The notes under the pieces: generated by a model | What the model saw: the letters and a program-made list of their open reading frames with translations, nothing else | What the model was told of the DNA's origin: nothing | Database searches by the model: none | NCBI RefSeq assembly: GCF_014647375.1 | Contig: NZ_BMPB01000007.1 | Location: 347,620 to 411,619, forward strand | Reading direction: 5' to 3' | Length of the DNA: 64,000 nucleotides | Origin: Parabacteroides faecis | GTDB taxonomy: Bacteria > Bacteroidota > Bacteroidia > Bacteroidales > Tannerellaceae | Shown here: piece after piece, positions 62,854 through 64,000 of the stretch | Layout of the letters: every line of letters starts with the position of its first letter | How positions within the stretch are numbered: position 1 is the stretch's first letter | Position numbers and translations under genes: made by a program

Positions 62854-63792
62854 ATGAAATACAATATTTATTTACTAGGTTTATTACTATTGAGTTGTAA
62901 TAATACACCTTTACAAACATCTGTTACAACACATGTATCTGATGATGTTAAACAGGCTAAAACGGTATATGTTAATTACAAACAAACTATTAAAGGTTAT
63001 AGATTCTATCTTGAATACGAACTTATGGATAGTGAACCTCTATGGGGTAATCTTATTATCGAATCTCCTAATAAAAGAATAGATACTTGCTCAGTACATT
63101 GTTATATGAGTGATTTTTATTTTGATACAGGTATAGAATGGGATTCTTTACAAGATAATGAAACGATAACGGTTGATTATTACAAAATTTATAACAGTAT
63201 TTCTACAGAAAAAGAAGATTGTTTTCCAAACTATATAGAAGATCCATTTGAACACTCAAAATTATTTGGATTTTATGATGCTAATTTTGATGGTAAAGAT
63301 GAGCTTTTTATAAGGTGGAACTCATGGTTAGGACAAAAAAGTCGAGCGTTATATTCTTTCTACACATGTTCAGAAATGAAACCTATATTGGAGGATTATC
63401 AAATAGATAGTGGTTGGCTGTTTGATAAATTGAACAAAAGGATAATCAGCGATTTAACTTGTGGAATAGGATGTCAGACTTATTCTATTTGGGAATGGAA
63501 TGAAAACAAGGATAGTTTGATACATGTAAAAGATATGAAAGAGATAGGATTTCCAGATTCTGTACACATAGCCACTAAACATATCTTTTATAAAGATACT
63601 AATATAGTACTGATAGATACTGTAATAGTCGATTTATTAAAAGGTTCTTATTTTGACCAAAATATACTATATCATGGATTAAAAAACATTAAATCAAATA
63701 ACAGTTTGTCTGAATCTACTCCTAAACTTAGTTTTGTAGATCGTATATTACAATGGTTTGAATGTCTTATTGATGATATAACAAGAGAATAA
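62854..63792 (+). CDS. Lipoprotein with DxNFDG domain (XAC2610-like)
   Basis: A 312-residue lipoprotein (lipobox LLSC, Cys15) that is a shorter relative of the preceding protein. It keeps VYVNYKQTIKGYRFYLEY, parallel to VYIKYKQPINGYTVKVLW upstream, and the loop DANFDGKDELFI with all acidic positions, but lacks the helical repeats. Six cysteines (e.g. DLTCGIGCQTYS) could form disulfides. It starts 11 nt after its neighbour and ends just before a short hairpin at 63794-63809. The pair is probably a tandem duplication of an envelope immunity or inhibitor gene; this is an inference. Confidence 0.55.
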   Translation: MKYNIYLLGLLLLSCNNTPLQTSVTTHVSDDVKQAKTVYVNYKQTIKGYRFYLEYELMDSEPLWGNLIIESPNKRIDTCSVHCYMSDFYFDTGIEWDSLQDNETITVDYYKIYNSISTEKEDCFPNYIEDPFEHSKLFGFYDANFDGKDELFIRWNSWLGQKSRALYSFYTCSEMKPILEDYQIDSGWLFDKLNKRIISDLTCGIGCQTYSIWEWNENKDSLIHVKDMKEIGFPDSVHIATKHIFYKDTNIVLIDTVIVDLLKGSYFDQNILYHGLKNIKSNNSLSESTPKLSFVDRILQWFECLIDDITRE

Positions 63793-63872
63793 AAGCACCT
63801 AACAGTGCTTGATTTTCCCTAAAGTCCCTATATAGTAGAAAGTATGAATGAATTATTCTTGCAAACAAATCA

Positions 63873-64000
63873 GGGGGCGTAAAATAAACTGTGTCATGCG
63901 CTGTTTTTCTTTCAAGCTCATCGGTCGGGGATCGGCTAGCGCCAAGGGGGTGCACCAGCACTCCCGACGAGCGTAAAATTACAACAACTTAAATCTATCT
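63873..64000. mobile_element. Possible insertion-sequence end, continuing outside the window
   Basis: At 63873 the AT-rich sequence changes abruptly to GC-rich sequence beginning GGGGGCGTAAAATAAACTG, which looks like an IS terminal repeat, followed by a folded GC-rich stretch (GCTCATCGGTCGGG against CCCGACGAGC; GGTGCACC). No transposase can be recognised in the 128 nt present. Confidence 0.3.

Overview
The window looks like a chromosome segment of a gut member of the order Bacteroidales, most likely Parabacteroides. Supporting signs are Bacteroidetes promoters (TTTG, a 17-20 nt spacer, then TAnnTTTG) ahead of many genes, very weak Shine-Dalgarno signals, secreted GH2/GH97/SGNH carbohydrate enzymes with Bacteroidales lipoboxes and signal peptides, and a xylose operon led by a Nudix-type regulator. 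The genus is inferred from gene content, not proved.

Region 1 (1-52.0 kb) is ordinary core chromosome of moderate GC. In order: a truncated class A penicillin-binding protein; a sulfur-related block (YeiH-type transporter, O-acetylhomoserine sulfhydrylase, Lrp and LysR regulators); an AsmA protein; the dTDP-sugar genes rmlB and rmlC; two tandem tRNA-Cys genes; an AGE-type epimerase lipoprotein; a cobalamin riboswitch in front of the class Ia ribonucleotide reductase nrdAB; a peptidoglycan amidase beside a probable double-headed cysteine-protease inhibitor; a RimK-like ligase plus GNAT pair; a small glycan-degradation cluster (GH2, GH97, double SGNH esterase); a BRO-N protein; a MATE pump; a Crp regulator and CinA/PncC; tsaD, tamB, a dihydrouridine synthase, lipB and mtgA; the xylose operon (regulator, xylulokinase, isomerase, transporter); a TrkH/TrkA potassium system; a CorC/HlyC protein; an orphan Card1-like CARF nuclease; a Tat-exported sugar-isomerase-like protein; and three small regulatory or redox genes.

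Region 2 (about 52.0-63.87 kb) is a strikingly AT-rich island. It carries two orphan minus-strand genes, a winged-helix replication-initiator-like protein, a RadC/JAB protein, a compact tyrosine recombinase, and then a plus-strand run of secreted or lipid-anchored proteins. Within the run are a catalytically dead FtsI-like transpeptidase domain and a fusion of an OGFr-like domain with an ADP-ribosylglycohydrolase. It ends with two lipoproteins that share a DxNFDG motif domain. A promoter- and terminator-bounded structured RNA lies between the recombinase and the cargo. The island reads as an integrated mobile element whose cargo may be a surface immunity or defence system.

Region 3 (from about 63.87 kb) is an abrupt change to GC-rich sequence that may be the end of an insertion sequence extending beyond the window.
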